This document shows, in pieces, positions 16,860-25,793 of a stretch of DNA of 64,000 bases. The stretch lies in NCBI RefSeq assembly GCF_021352225.1, contig NZ_JAAUVI010000005.1, positions 62,001-126,000 of the forward strand, read 5' to 3'. This DNA comes from Methylobacterium sp. C25 (GTDB lineage: Bacteria; Pseudomonadota; Alphaproteobacteria; Rhizobiales; Beijerinckiaceae). The notes beneath the pieces are model-generated. The model saw nothing but the letters and a program-made list of their open reading frames with translations, was not told the DNA's origin and did no database searches. Made by a program: the position numbers and the translations under genes. Numbering within the stretch: position 1 is the first letter of the stretch; the number at the start of each line of letters is the position of its first letter.

Positions 16860-18026
16860 ATGATCCCATTCGTCGATCTGAAAACACAACTCAAGGCGCT
16901 CAGGCCGGAGATTGACGAAGTAATCTCCAGGGTGATCGATCAGGGTCACTTCGTTCTCGGACCCGCTGTCTCTGCTTTCGAGGAGAAGTTCAGCACCTAT
17001 TGCCGGACAGATCATTGCGTCGGTGTCAACAGCGGAGCCTCAGCTCTCCACTTGGCGCTGCTCGCGGCCGGCGTCGGGCCTGGAGACGAGGTCATCACGG
17101 TTTCGATGACGTTCGTCGCGACGGTCGCCGCGGTTCTCTATTGTGGCGCCAAACCGGTCTTCGTCGATGTTGATCCGGACCGGTGGACAATGGCTCCCGA
17201 GTTGATCGAGGCGGCCATCACTCCGCGGACCAAGGCCATCCTGCCCGTCCATTTGCATGGGCTCATGGCTGACATGGACCCGATCATGGCGGTGGCGCGT
17301 CGGCATGGAATCGTCCTCGTCGAAGATGCCGCGCAGTCCCACGGTGCCGAGTACAAAGGCCGCCGCGCCGGATCGATCGGCGATATCGGCTGCTTCAGCT
17401 TCTATCCAGGAAAAAATCTCGGCGGCTTCGGCGAAGGGGGAGCCGTGGTAACCCGCGATGCCGGTCTAGCTCGAACGGTTCGCCTGCTGCGCGATTGGGG
17501 GCAGGAAGAGAAGTACCGGCACGTCCTGCCCGGCTACAATTATCGCATGGACGCGATCCAGGGGGCGATCCTCAATCTCAAGATGGACTACATTGAGGGC
17601 TGGACGGAAGACCGACGACGGCTTGCTCAAGTGTATGATCAAGAACTTGCGGCCATTGGTCAAAAACGCCCGAGCGCGCCCTCAGATACTCGACACGTCT
17701 ACCACGTCTATTCGATCGAACATCCGCGCCGAGATGCGTTGCAGGCCGCGTTGACTACTGCCGGCATCGGGACCGGCATCCACTATCCGGTCCCTGTCCA
17801 CCTTCAGCCCGCATACGAGAATCTGGGCTACGGCCGTGGCGATCTCCCCGTGACCGAAGCCCTGGCAGAGCGGTTCCTGTCGCTACCAATGTATCCGGAA
17901 CTCGCGCCCGACCAGGTCGTACAGGTGTGCCGAGAGCTGGAGCGGGCACATGCGGCCGAGCAAATTGAACCGGCTTCGCGAGCACCGTCCGCTCGCGAGA
18001 CGAACAAAGTTCTCGAGAGTGTGTAA
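16860..18026 (+). CDS. DegT/DnrJ/EryC1/StrS sugar aminotransferase
   Basis: PLP-dependent enzyme that aminates a keto nucleotide sugar. The sequence is canonical: NSGASALHLALLAAGVGPGDEVITVSMTF, VEDAAQSHGAEYKG with the PLP-ring aspartate, CFSFYPGKNLGGFGEGG with the Schiff-base lysine at about 185, and the C-terminal HVYHVYSIEHPRRD. Length (388 aa) is normal. It is followed, 10 bp later, by an SDR gene and then by a second DegT gene, so the three probably build one unusual amino sugar, such as a 4-amino or diamino deoxyhexose. Confidence 0.93.
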   Translation: MIPFVDLKTQLKALRPEIDEVISRVIDQGHFVLGPAVSAFEEKFSTYCRTDHCVGVNSGASALHLALLAAGVGPGDEVITVSMTFVATVAAVLYCGAKPVFVDVDPDRWTMAPELIEAAITPRTKAILPVHLHGLMADMDPIMAVARRHGIVLVEDAAQSHGAEYKGRRAGSIGDIGCFSFYPGKNLGGFGEGGAVVTRDAGLARTVRLLRDWGQEEKYRHVLPGYNYRMDAIQGAILNLKMDYIEGWTEDRRRLAQVYDQELAAIGQKRPSAPSDTRHVYHVYSIEHPRRDALQAALTTAGIGTGIHYPVPVHLQPAYENLGYGRGDLPVTEALAERFLSLPMYPELAPDQVVQVCRELERAHAAEQIEPASRAPSARETNKVLESV

Positions 18027-18036
18027 GGAGGGACCC

Positions 18037-19029
18037 TTGGTCAATCTCGCCGGCAAGACCGTCCTCGTCACCGGAGGCGCAGGGTTCATCGGTTCTCACA
18101 TCGTCGATCTTCTTTGCGCGGAAGGGTGTGCGGAGATCATCGTCCTCGACAATATGATCCGGGGCCGCCCTTCCAATCTCGCTTGGGCGAGTGGGCATGG
18201 TCCCGTACGCCTCGTTCGCGGCGACATCTGCGATCGCACTCTGCTGGCATCCCTGGTGCGAGGTGCGGACGTCGTGTTCCACCAAGCCGCCCTTCGCATC
18301 ACCCATTGTGCGGAGGCGCCCCGCCTCGCCATGGATGTAATGGTCCGGGCGACCTTCGATCTCGTCGAACTTTGCGTGGAGCACGGCATCGAAAAGCTCG
18401 TCGCTGCGTCCTCCGCCTCCGTTTACGGGATGGCCAGTACCTTCCCGACGCCTGAGGAAGAATCGCCCTACGACAACAGGACTCTCTACGGAGCAGCGAA
18501 AGCCTTCAACGAAGGGCTGTTCCGTAGCTTTGCCGAGATGAACGGCCTCAACTACGTCGCACTGCGCTATTTCAACGCCTATGGCCCACGCATGGACGTG
18601 CACGGGCGCTATACAGAGGTGCTCATTCGTTGGATGGAGCGCCTTGAGGCCGGGGAGCCGCCGATCATTTTCGGAAACGGGCGTCAGACCATGGACTTCG
18701 TCGACGTCCGTGACATCGCCCGCGCAAACCTCCTGGCCCTGAAGAGCCCAGCGAGCGATGCTGTTTTCAACATCGCCAGCGGCACCGAGACCTCGCTTCT
18801 CGATCTCGCCCGGGCCTTGGCGAAAGTCATGGGTCGGCCGCAATCCGAGCCCGAATTTCGACCCGAACGGGCCGTGAACCCGGTGCCGCGCCGTCTGGCG
18901 TCGACCGAACGTGCCGAGAGGATCCTCGACTTCCGCAGCACGATCGGGCTGGAGGAAGGATTACGCGACCTTGTGGATTGGTGGCGGCTCACTCGGAGCA
19001 GCGACGCGACGCTGTCGCTCGCGTCATGA
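18037..19029 (+). CDS. NAD-dependent epimerase/dehydratase (extended SDR)
   Basis: Nucleotide-sugar 4-epimerase, dehydratase or decarboxylase. Family marks are TGGAGFIGSH (12-21), SSASVYG with the active-site serine, LYGAAKAFNEG with the Tyr-x3-Lys pair, and LRYFNAYGPRM. A TTG at 18037 is taken as start because AAGGAGGG (18025-18032) lies just upstream and the protein then begins directly before the Rossmann strand. The spacing of 4 bases is short, so a GTG at 18019 is possible. The last codons overlap the next gene as ATGA. It lies between two DegT aminotransferase genes. Confidence 0.9.
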   Translation: MVNLAGKTVLVTGGAGFIGSHIVDLLCAEGCAEIIVLDNMIRGRPSNLAWASGHGPVRLVRGDICDRTLLASLVRGADVVFHQAALRITHCAEAPRLAMDVMVRATFDLVELCVEHGIEKLVAASSASVYGMASTFPTPEEESPYDNRTLYGAAKAFNEGLFRSFAEMNGLNYVALRYFNAYGPRMDVHGRYTEVLIRWMERLEAGEPPIIFGNGRQTMDFVDVRDIARANLLALKSPASDAVFNIASGTETSLLDLARALAKVMGRPQSEPEFRPERAVNPVPRRLASTERAERILDFRSTIGLEEGLRDLVDWWRLTRSSDATLSLAS

Positions 19030-20165
19030 TCCCGATCGCTAAGCCACTTCTCGGCGAGGCGGAGGCCGACGCGGCACGGGAGGTTGTGCTCTCGGGCTGG
19101 GTCACTCAGGGGCCGCAAGTCGCTGCCTTCGAGGGCGATTTTGCCCGGTACGTGGGCTCGCCCCACGCCTGCGCGGTATCGAACTGTACGACAGCCCTCC
19201 ATCTCGCGCTTACCGCGGCCGGTGTGCGGGCGGGCGACGAAGTCGTCGTACCCAGTCACTCCTTCATCGCGACGGCAAACAGCATCCGGTACTGCAGGGC
19301 GACCCCGGTCTTCGTCGACATCGATCCAGCGACCTTCAATCTCGATCCGGTTCGCGTGGAAGAAGCGGTTACGTCGCGGACGCGCGCCGTGCTGGCAGTC
19401 CATCAGATGGGCATGCCCTGCGCTATGGCCGAACTCTCCGCGATCGCGCGCAGGCACGGCCTCACGCTCATCGAAGACGCGGCCTGCGCGGCGGGAAGCG
19501 CCATCCGCATCGAGGCAGAATGGAAGCAGATCGGAAGCCCGATCGGCGATATGGCCTGCTTCTCTTTCCATCCGCGGAAGGTCGTCACCACCGGCGAGGG
19601 TGGTATGATCACCACCGCCGATGCAGACGTCGACGACCGGTTCAGGAAACTGCGACAGCACGGGATGAGTGTGTCCGACGCGGTACGGCACGCTGCGTCG
19701 CAGGTGATCTTCGAGACCTACGACGATGTGGGCTATAACTATCGAATGACCGAGATGCAGGCCGCGGTCGGCCGCAAGCAGATCGAGCGGCTACCGGACA
19801 TTATTGCGCGCCGCCGGATGGTCGCCGCCCGATATGCCGAAATGCTTGGCAACTGCGAAGGTCTCCACTTGCCCTTCGAGCCTGATTGGGCGCGTTCCAA
19901 CTGGCAGAGCTACTGCGTGCGCCTGCCCGCTTGGGCGGACCAGAGGTCCACCATGCAGACGCTGCTTGACCAAGGCATCGCCACACGGCGCGGCATCATG
20001 TGCTGCCATCGCGAGCGCTGCTACGCGGACGAATCCTTGCGCCACGATCTCAGCCGGTCAGAGGAGGCGCAGGATCGTGCGATCTTGCTGCCGATCTATG
20101 CCCAGATGAGCGAGGATGAGCAGGTTCGTACCGCAGACACGCTGCGTCGCGCGCTCTACGGCTGA
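19026..20165 (+). CDS. Second DegT/DnrJ/EryC1/StrS sugar aminotransferase
   Basis: A 379-residue paralogue of the enzyme two genes upstream. It shows SNCTTALHLALTAAGVRAGDEVVVPSHSF, IEDAACAAGSAI, CFSFHPRKVVTTGEGG with the PLP lysine, and YNYRMTEMQAAVGRKQ. ATG 19026 overlaps the SDR stop by 4 bp. Differences at the substrate loop (IRIEAEWKQIGSPIGDM) and the MCCHRERCY segment near the C-terminus suggest a different substrate from the first aminotransferase. It would add an amino group in the same nucleotide-sugar pathway. Confidence 0.93.
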   Translation: MIPIAKPLLGEAEADAAREVVLSGWVTQGPQVAAFEGDFARYVGSPHACAVSNCTTALHLALTAAGVRAGDEVVVPSHSFIATANSIRYCRATPVFVDIDPATFNLDPVRVEEAVTSRTRAVLAVHQMGMPCAMAELSAIARRHGLTLIEDAACAAGSAIRIEAEWKQIGSPIGDMACFSFHPRKVVTTGEGGMITTADADVDDRFRKLRQHGMSVSDAVRHAASQVIFETYDDVGYNYRMTEMQAAVGRKQIERLPDIIARRRMVAARYAEMLGNCEGLHLPFEPDWARSNWQSYCVRLPAWADQRSTMQTLLDQGIATRRGIMCCHRERCYADESLRHDLSRSEEAQDRAILLPIYAQMSEDEQVRTADTLRRALYG

Positions 20166-20549
20166 CGAACGAAAATGCTAGCGAAGCGATAGCCCCTTGC
20201 CGAATCACCTCGCGGGTTTCGCCGCGTACCCGTGCAACTGAGTGATCAGGCTAGACAATCACGCATCTCGCCAACTCGGCGCCGACGAGCCGGCCTAATC
20301 TTGCTAGTGCGGACCGTCAAATAGCCATCGCGCGACGCCTGAAATAAAAATTAAGGAAATCATTGGCTTATAGTGATCGCTGGTGAGGTGCGGCGTCTTC
20401 GTGACTTCGCGACCGACTTAGCGCCGGCTGTGGTACGCGGGACACTGCATGGCTGTGATCCTGGGGGTATGCTGGGCGAAGCATCGACTGTGGAATGCCA
20501 GATGGTAGCCGCAGTTTTCAGACTTGGGACGGCTTTGGTTATCGGAACC
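20166..20549 (+). other. Upstream region of the wza-like gene
   Basis: 384 bp between the aminotransferase and export-protein genes. Part of it (from 20373) is an open frame continuous with the export protein, but it lacks the features of a signal peptide. An AT-rich run (GAAATAAAAATTAAGGAAATC near 20340-20360) is the likeliest promoter area. Confidence 0.4.
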
Positions 20550-21857
20550 GTGCGCTTCTCCACACGCAAGACACGGCTCGTCCTGAGGGGGGCGCTCCTG
20601 TGCATGCCCTTTCTCCAGGGGTGCGCCACTGTCCCGTTTATCCCGAAGGATGGGCCGACCGGTCTCGAGGTGCAGACTCGGGCCGACGTCACGCTGCAGG
20701 ACCCGGGTCGTCTGAGCTACGTTTTCGTAAAGCTCAGCCCGCTCGTACTCTCCAGCCTGCAGACTGAAGCCCAACCTACGGCTCTGTTCAGCCGCCTCGC
20801 GCAGGTCAGAGGCGCTACGGACGTGAGGATCACCGCATCCGACGTTGTGTCGCTCGCAATTTTCGAGGCGCAAGCCGGCGGCCTGTTCATCCCGTCCGAG
20901 GGCGGTACGCGCGCGGGCAACTTTGTCCAGATCCCGCCTCAGGAACTCGATCCTGAAGGCAGCATATCCGTTCCCTTCGCGGGCACGGTGCGGGCTATCG
21001 GCCGCAGCCCACGCGAGATCGAAGCCGACGTTGTCGCCAAGCTGAAGAATCGGGCCATCGATCCCCAGGTCGTCGTTACGGTGGGCGAACGCGCTGAGAA
21101 TTCGGTGAGCGTGCTGGGCGATGTCAGGTCGCCCACCAATATCCCGATGCGCCCAGGGGGATTGCGCCTGCTTGCTGCGATCGCTCGAGCGGGGGGCTCT
21201 ATTCCGCCAGCCTATTCGGCGGTGGTCACGATTCAGCGCCGCGGAAAGAACGAGCAGGCGCTCCTGACGTCGGTTCTGAGAGACCCGCGGCAGAACATCC
21301 AACTCGCGCCGCAGGACGTGGTTTATGTCGCGAGCGAACCGCGCGTCTTCATGGCTTTCGGGGCCGTAGGCGGTGGCGGAAGCGTCCAGATCAGCAGCGG
21401 AGCCGGCGGCGGGACATCGTTCAGCAGCGGCCGGCGCTTTGCGATGGACCGCGAGAATATGACAGTGGCAGAGGGGCTTGCGGCCGCCGGTGGCCCAACG
21501 AGTGGCAATGCCGACGCCCGGTCGGTCTTCCTGTTCCGCTACATGCCACGTGCGCGTCTCGCGAAGGCTGGCGTTGACGTCAGCAATTTCCCAGCGGCGC
21601 AGGTCCCGACAGTGTTCTCGGTCGATCTTAGCCAGTCGGAAGGCTATTTCTTGGCAAATCACATGTATATGAAGCACAACGATATCATATACGTATCTGA
21701 GGCGCCTGCTGTCGATTTGGCAAAGTTCCTGAGCATCATCACGAATATTACCGTTGCCGGAACACAAGCGACAACTTTTGGGCTTGGTATTCAAGCTCTC
21801 GAAGCGGGTTCCGGAAACGTAGCAATCGTCTCGTCGGCGGCTGGTGTCGCTCGTTGA
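20550..21857 (+). CDS. Wza-type polysaccharide export lipoprotein
   Basis: Outer-membrane secretin-like auxiliary protein that exports the finished glycan. From GTG 20550 it begins with a lipoprotein signal peptide ending in the lipobox FLQGC (Cys25). The Poly_export domain follows (DVRITASDVVSLAIF through GSISVPFAGTVRAIGRS), then SLBB-like repeats (ENSVSVLGDVRSPTNIPM and the segment around DQENMTVAEGLAAAGG, here with a Gly/Ser-rich insertion). About 435 residues. ATG 20502 and a still earlier codon at 20373 are alternative starts. Neither a Wzc-type tyrosine kinase nor a chain-length regulator lies next to it. Confidence 0.87.
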   Translation: MRFSTRKTRLVLRGALLCMPFLQGCATVPFIPKDGPTGLEVQTRADVTLQDPGRLSYVFVKLSPLVLSSLQTEAQPTALFSRLAQVRGATDVRITASDVVSLAIFEAQAGGLFIPSEGGTRAGNFVQIPPQELDPEGSISVPFAGTVRAIGRSPREIEADVVAKLKNRAIDPQVVVTVGERAENSVSVLGDVRSPTNIPMRPGGLRLLAAIARAGGSIPPAYSAVVTIQRRGKNEQALLTSVLRDPRQNIQLAPQDVVYVASEPRVFMAFGAVGGGGSVQISSGAGGGTSFSSGRRFAMDRENMTVAEGLAAAGGPTSGNADARSVFLFRYMPRARLAKAGVDVSNFPAAQVPTVFSVDLSQSEGYFLANHMYMKHNDIIYVSEAPAVDLAKFLSIITNITVAGTQATTFGLGIQALEAGSGNVAIVSSAAGVAR

Positions 21858-21918
21858 GATTTAAAGGCAGGATGTCGAAGGCGACCAAGTGAGCAGTTCG
21901 CGCAGAAGGAAGCCCGCG

Positions 21919-22227
21919 ATGAAATCCTCCCTGCCGTTCACCGCAGTGGTTTTCATAGGTTCGTCATTGTATTCGGCTCAGGCTGCGGATTTTCCCCGCT
22001 ATCCTGCGGCTGAGGCCCCAGTCGTGGTGCGAGCAAAGCCTCCGCGCTATGCGAGATTTGTTCCAGGTTGCCACGAGAATTCTCAGTCTCTTCTATTGAA
22101 GTGCGTTGATGACGCAATTGTAGCCGAGGATCCTGATGCAGACTATTCGGTTCCTCTACGTGTGATTCCGCGCCAGCGGCGCAAACCGTATCCGAGCCTG
22201 TTCTCCTGGTCTTATGGGGGGAATTAA
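21919..22227 (+). CDS. Hypothetical small exported protein
   Basis: A 102-residue protein with a clear signal peptide (KSSLPFTAVVFIGSSLYSAQA, then ADFPRYP), so mature from about residue 23. Two cysteines (PGCHEN and LLKCVDD) may pair. The mature part is basic and proline-rich. ATG 21919 is supported by AGAAGGA eight bases upstream. It lies 61 bp after the export lipoprotein and is probably cotranscribed. It resembles the small secreted proteins often found next to alphaproteobacterial exopolysaccharide genes, but no family is recognised. Confidence 0.7.
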   Translation: MKSSLPFTAVVFIGSSLYSAQAADFPRYPAAEAPVVVRAKPPRYARFVPGCHENSQSLLLKCVDDAIVAEDPDADYSVPLRVIPRQRRKPYPSLFSWSYGGN

Positions 22228-22644
22228 TACTCGGAGGCCTCGGGGTAGACGTTTCGGACAGCACCCAATTAGATTGGATGCGTTCGCTTACGCCGAGTTT
22301 TTACAAATCACCTGACAGTATTCAGCTTCCGACACACACCCAGGCGCTAAGCGTTATTCAAAAAGCTCGATGAGCTCAGCGAGCGTCTCCAGTAGGTTTG
22401 TAATCTATCCCTGAGATTAAGACCCAGAATTTTCAAATTTGATGTTCTTCGGAAAATTCAAAGACGCAGTTTTGCGAGATGAAAATTAATGCCTCAAGTA
22501 AATTATAAATGAGGTAAGGGAATAAGTAAAAGCGAGGCTCGGGCATGCGGAAGCCATCGCCGCGGCTTTGATCTGGCGATCGGACGGCTCGACGCTGGGT
22601 AGGGACGTTTTGCTTTTGAGGAGAGATGCGCTTTTTCGCTGGCG
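22228..22644. other. Intergenic stretch, no supported gene
   Basis: 417 bp between convergent genes at the right edge of the polysaccharide locus. It is AT-rich in the middle (22430-22520). A 71-codon leftward frame ends here and its GTG overlaps the DUF6894 stop, but its composition is unlike neighbouring genes. No terminator with a strong stem was found. Confidence 0.45.
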
Positions 22645-22860
22645 TCACTGAATGACGATGCGGCTAAGCTCATTGTGCTGCTCGTCGCGGACCACGAGCA
22701 TCCACTCTTCGTTCGCGCTGGGTAGCTCACCGGCCTCTCTCATTTCTGCGAACGCTTTAGAGGCTTGCGTTACTGCCGTTTCCGCATCGTCAGCCAGCAC
22801 CCCTTCGTCATCGCGAATGGATTCGAGCCCATGTTCAAGATGGAAAAAGAAGCGTGGCAA
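22645..22860 (-). CDS. DUF6894 family small protein
   Basis: A 71-residue cytoplasmic protein of the DUF6894 type, abundant in Methylobacterium and rhizobia. It starts PRFFFHLEHG, has the D-x-EG acidic block (RDDEGVLADDAETA), a central helix and an ending VVRDEQHNELSRIVIQ. The start is TTG at 22860, chosen because TAGGAGA lies 7 bases upstream and the family begins with exactly this PRFFF(H/D) motif. A second member lies at 53153-53416. The function is unknown. Confidence 0.85.
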   Translation of the reverse strand: MPRFFFHLEHGLESIRDDEGVLADDAETAVTQASKAFAEMREAGELPSANEEWMLVVRDEQHNELSRIVIQ

Positions 22861-23345
22861 GCGAGTCTCCTAAAGCCGTGATGGGAGGCGCAATGGGCCC
22901 TATCCTCTATCTAATTTGAGGTTACTCTAAGATGGTGAAATACAATCTACGGTTAAAATAAGTAATTCATAGCCAGCTTTTGGAGTTTGCACCGGCTTAC
23001 GTAAACAAAGCTACTAATCACTAAGAGGATTAAAGGGCTATGAGTTTAAACTCGAGGCTTGCCTAGGTCGCCTTGATGCAGCTTTCCGGCGGCTCTTGCG
23101 GCGAGTGGATTAAGTCGGGAAGTGGTATCGAACTGCGCGCTCCAGCCTTGCCGTGCGCTCGCGTTCAATTCCCGGTATCGCTCCACTCCGATTCATTCTC
23201 CGCCACATGACCGAAGTGCTGTCGGATCTGTTTATTCGGCGCTGGGCGGACGGACGCACTTCGTTGATGCGTGAAGTTGGGGGCAGAAGGTTTCAGGGTC
23301 GGCGCCCCGATAGTCTCGTAGGATGTGACCATCCCGCATCGTGCT
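22861..23345. other. Long intergenic region at the edge of the polysaccharide locus
   Basis: 485 bp with the promoter of the leftward DUF6894 gene at its left end and, further right, no supported coding sequence. Base composition changes from AT-rich (22900-23050) to GC-rich (after 23080), matching the change of region. No integrase, tRNA or direct repeats that would mark an insertion point were seen. Confidence 0.4.
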
Positions 23346-24278
23346 TCAAAGCTGCCAGCCCTGCGCGCGAGCCCACTCATTCGTAGATTTCTCGGTGTCG
23401 CGCCCGCCCTCGCGCAGCCATTCGCAGAAGCTGCCAATCAAGTGCCGCGCCTCGCAATCAGCCCGATAGAATGCGCCGTACTCGCGACGACGCAGGCCAA
23501 GGGGCCCGAAGGGGACGCAGAGACGCCGCTCAATCAGATCGTCGATCACCAGGAAAAGCGGCAGCAGGGCGATTCCCATCCTCTCCTGGACGGCGTGCAG
23601 CGCAAAATACATCTGCTCGAAGCGCAGGATGCTCTGGGTCGACGACAAACCTGGAGCGCCGGCCTGCTCGAGCCAGCTTCCCCAATCGTAGGGCTCGGTC
23701 AGGTAGGTGATCAGAGTATGCCCGCAAAGATCGTCTGGCATGGTGAGTGCCGAACGGTTGAGCAGGTCGACGTGGCAGACCGGAGCGATGAACTCGGTCA
23801 TGAAGGGAGTGCGCTCCCAGCCGTTTGGCGGGGTCGTGACCCCACGGATGCCGACATCGAAGCCGAACTCGGTGGCGCTGATCGGTGCGACCGAGGTCGT
23901 CACGCGAAGTTCTACCTCCGGGCGCTTCTTCTGGAAGGTTGATAGCCGGCCGATCAGCCAGCGCATGGTGAAGGTCGGGGGCGCACTGACCCGTAGGGCG
24001 GTGGGCGTTGCGTTCTCGATCATGTGCATCGAGACCAGCGCGAGCCGGTCGAGCAGCGGGGTCACCTCGGTGAGGTAGAGCTGCCCGGCGTCGGTGAGCG
24101 TGAGTTGCGACGGCGTACGCCGGAACAGCTTCGTCCCGAAATACTCTTCGAGGCGCGCCACCTGACGGCTGACGGCGCCATGCGTGACGAAGAGCTCTTC
24201 GGCCGCCTTGGTGAAGCTGACATGGCGCGCGGCCGCCTCGAAGGCGCGGACGGCATTGAGCGGCGGCAGTTTCCTCAT
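23346..24278 (-). CDS. LysR-family transcriptional regulator (GcvA-like)
   Basis: A 310-residue activator/repressor with an N-terminal winged helix (LNAVRAFEAAARHVSFTKAAEELFVTHGAVSRQVARLEEYFGTKLF, residues 7-52) and a C-terminal effector domain that includes the GcvA-like segment WLIGRLSTFQKKRPEVELRV. It is downstream of, and on the same strand as, a three-gene aromatic catabolism cluster, so it probably controls that cluster and perhaps the divergent dctA gene. The inducer is unknown. Confidence 0.92.
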   Translation of the reverse strand: MRKLPPLNAVRAFEAAARHVSFTKAAEELFVTHGAVSRQVARLEEYFGTKLFRRTPSQLTLTDAGQLYLTEVTPLLDRLALVSMHMIENATPTALRVSAPPTFTMRWLIGRLSTFQKKRPEVELRVTTSVAPISATEFGFDVGIRGVTTPPNGWERTPFMTEFIAPVCHVDLLNRSALTMPDDLCGHTLITYLTEPYDWGSWLEQAGAPGLSSTQSILRFEQMYFALHAVQERMGIALLPLFLVIDDLIERRLCVPFGPLGLRRREYGAFYRADCEARHLIGSFCEWLREGGRDTEKSTNEWARAQGWQL

Positions 24279-24532
24279 GGTGCCCTTCGGGCGCTTGTCA
24301 TCTCCTGATCGAGGAGAGCTTCAGCTCGGTCTAACCAAAACGGAGACGGGACAACAGGCTTCGCTTCCTTGCTCGAAAGACAGTGTGCGCCAGCTCCGCC
24401 ATTCCGGAGACGCATCCTGAAACCGGATATCGACCGCATCCGACGCCAGATATGATCCAGGCATCAAGTGTAGAACCCGGGCTCTCGCCGAAGGCGAGCC
24501 CCGGAATGATCGTGGTACAAGTTGTGTCCCTT
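24279..24532 (-). terminator. Possible hairpin between the catabolic operon and the LysR gene
   Basis: Within this 254-bp gap, 24479-24503 can fold (GGGCTCTCGCC/GGCGAGCCCC with one bulge and a GAA loop). No strong T-run follows on either strand, so it may be an attenuator or processing site instead of a full terminator. The remaining sequence shows no gene. Confidence 0.35.
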
Positions 24533-25378
24533 CTACCGGCCGACCGCCGCCAGATGCGCCATCAGGGCAGCATCAAAGAGGGCCGGCTGATCGACCTGCG
24601 GCAAGTGTCCGCCACCGACGATCTCGGCGTAGGTCGCTTCGGGGATTAGCGGCGCCAGAGCGCGCATCGGCGCGAGAAGAGCCTCGTCGTTCGTGCCGAT
24701 CAAGAGCGCGGTCGGTACCCTGATCTGTCCGACTGCATCGAGGTAATCGAGCCCTTGGATCGCCCGGGCGCAGCCGATGAAGCCGTCGGTCGCGGTACCC
24801 GCGATGCAGGTGGCCAGTTGCTCGACCAATCCCGACTCGTTCGCCACGAAGGCATCTCCGAACCAGCGCGCGATGGTCGGACCTGCCAGCGCTGCGGCAC
24901 CTTTGTCGCGAGCGAGCGCGATGCGATCGTCCCAGGTGGCTGCGAAGGGTGCTGGAGCGTCGGCACGCGCCGCGCAGACGCAGAGGCTGAGCAGCCGGTC
25001 TGTATGGGCAATGCCGAGTCCGAGTCCCGTCATGCCGCCGAGCGACACGCCCACGAAATGCGCCCGTGCGATAGAAAGCCGATCGAGCACCGCCACGACG
25101 TCGGCGACGAGATCCGCCATGGCGTAGGGCGCTGGCGGGGCGCTCGAACCGCCGTGGCCCCGGGTGTCGAGCACCGCGACGCGGTGGCCATGCTCGGCGA
25201 GGCGCCGCGCCTGCCCGGACCAGATCGCCCCGTCGGTGAGGATCGAATGGGCGAACAGGATCGGCTCACCCCCAGCCGGGCCGCCGATCCGGACGCTCAG
25301 CGTGCCGGCAGCGCCCGGGCTCTCGATTCGCGAAAAGCCCGGCCAGTCGCCACTATCGATCGGCTGCCACTCAGTCAT
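24533..25378 (-). CDS. Alpha/beta hydrolase, 3-oxoadipate enol-lactonase (PcaD)-like
   Basis: A 281-residue hydrolase with the nucleophile elbow GVSLGGM (about residues 107-113), the aspartate in LLIGTNDEA and the histidine in GGGHLPQV, completing the Ser-Asp-His triad. PcaD opens the lactone ring in the protocatechuate branch of the beta-ketoadipate pathway, and the neighbouring decarboxylase supports a related ring-cleavage role. The ATG at 25378 overlaps the decarboxylase stop by 8 bp. The substrate may differ from the textbook one because the upstream monooxygenase resembles pyridine or salicylate hydroxylases. Confidence 0.85.
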   Translation of the reverse strand: MTEWQPIDSGDWPGFSRIESPGAAGTLSVRIGGPAGGEPILFAHSILTDGAIWSGQARRLAEHGHRVAVLDTRGHGGSSAPPAPYAMADLVADVVAVLDRLSIARAHFVGVSLGGMTGLGLGIAHTDRLLSLCVCAARADAPAPFAATWDDRIALARDKGAAALAGPTIARWFGDAFVANESGLVEQLATCIAGTATDGFIGCARAIQGLDYLDAVGQIRVPTALLIGTNDEALLAPMRALAPLIPEATYAEIVGGGHLPQVDQPALFDAALMAHLAAVGR

Positions 25379-25769
25379 TCTTGGCCATCGACTCAATGAC
25401 TTCCTTGGCAACGCGGAAGCTGTCGATCGCCGCCGGCATGCCGCAATAGATTGCGACCTGCAGGAAGACCTCCTGGATCTCGGCCTCGGTCAGCCCGTTG
25501 GCAAGCGCCCCGCGGACATGGGCTTTCAATTCGTGTGGCCGGTTGAGCGCCGCGATCATGCCGAGGTTGAGCAGGCTGCGGCTGCGCCGGTCGAGGCCCG
25601 GGCGGTTCCAGATCTCGTCCCAGCAATACTCCGTGGTCAGCACCTGAAGCGGCCACGTGAAATCGGTGGCCGCGTTCAGCGCGGTGTCGACATAGGCGTC
25701 GCCCAGAACGGCCCGGCGCGTGGCCAGCCCCTTCTTGAACTTCTCGCTCTGGGGTCTGTCGGTCGTCAT
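25371..25769 (-). CDS. 4-carboxymuconolactone decarboxylase (PcaC)-like
   Basis: A 132-residue CMD-fold protein that matches PcaC in length and sequence: GDAYVDTALNAATDFTWPLQ, the conserved WGE-like YCWDEIW, RRSRSLLNLGMIAALNRPHELKAHVRGA and the NGLTEAEIQEVFLQVAIYCGMPAA block. It would decarboxylate a muconolactone-type intermediate. It lies 24 bp after the FAD monooxygenase gene and overlaps the hydrolase gene, forming one operon. Confidence 0.9.
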   Translation of the reverse strand: MTTDRPQSEKFKKGLATRRAVLGDAYVDTALNAATDFTWPLQVLTTEYCWDEIWNRPGLDRRSRSLLNLGMIAALNRPHELKAHVRGALANGLTEAEIQEVFLQVAIYCGMPAAIDSFRVAKEVIESMAKND

Positions 25770-25793
25770 CGTCGTTGGGCTCCGTTTTTTCGT

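Noticed and set aside
20418..21794. 458-codon leftward frame opposite the wza-like gene
   Set aside because: Complementary to a recognisable export lipoprotein; no family features.
22433..22648. 71-codon leftward frame whose GTG overlaps the DUF6894 stop
   Set aside because: The overlap is tempting, but there is no ribosome site of quality, no conserved motif and the composition follows the AT-rich gap.
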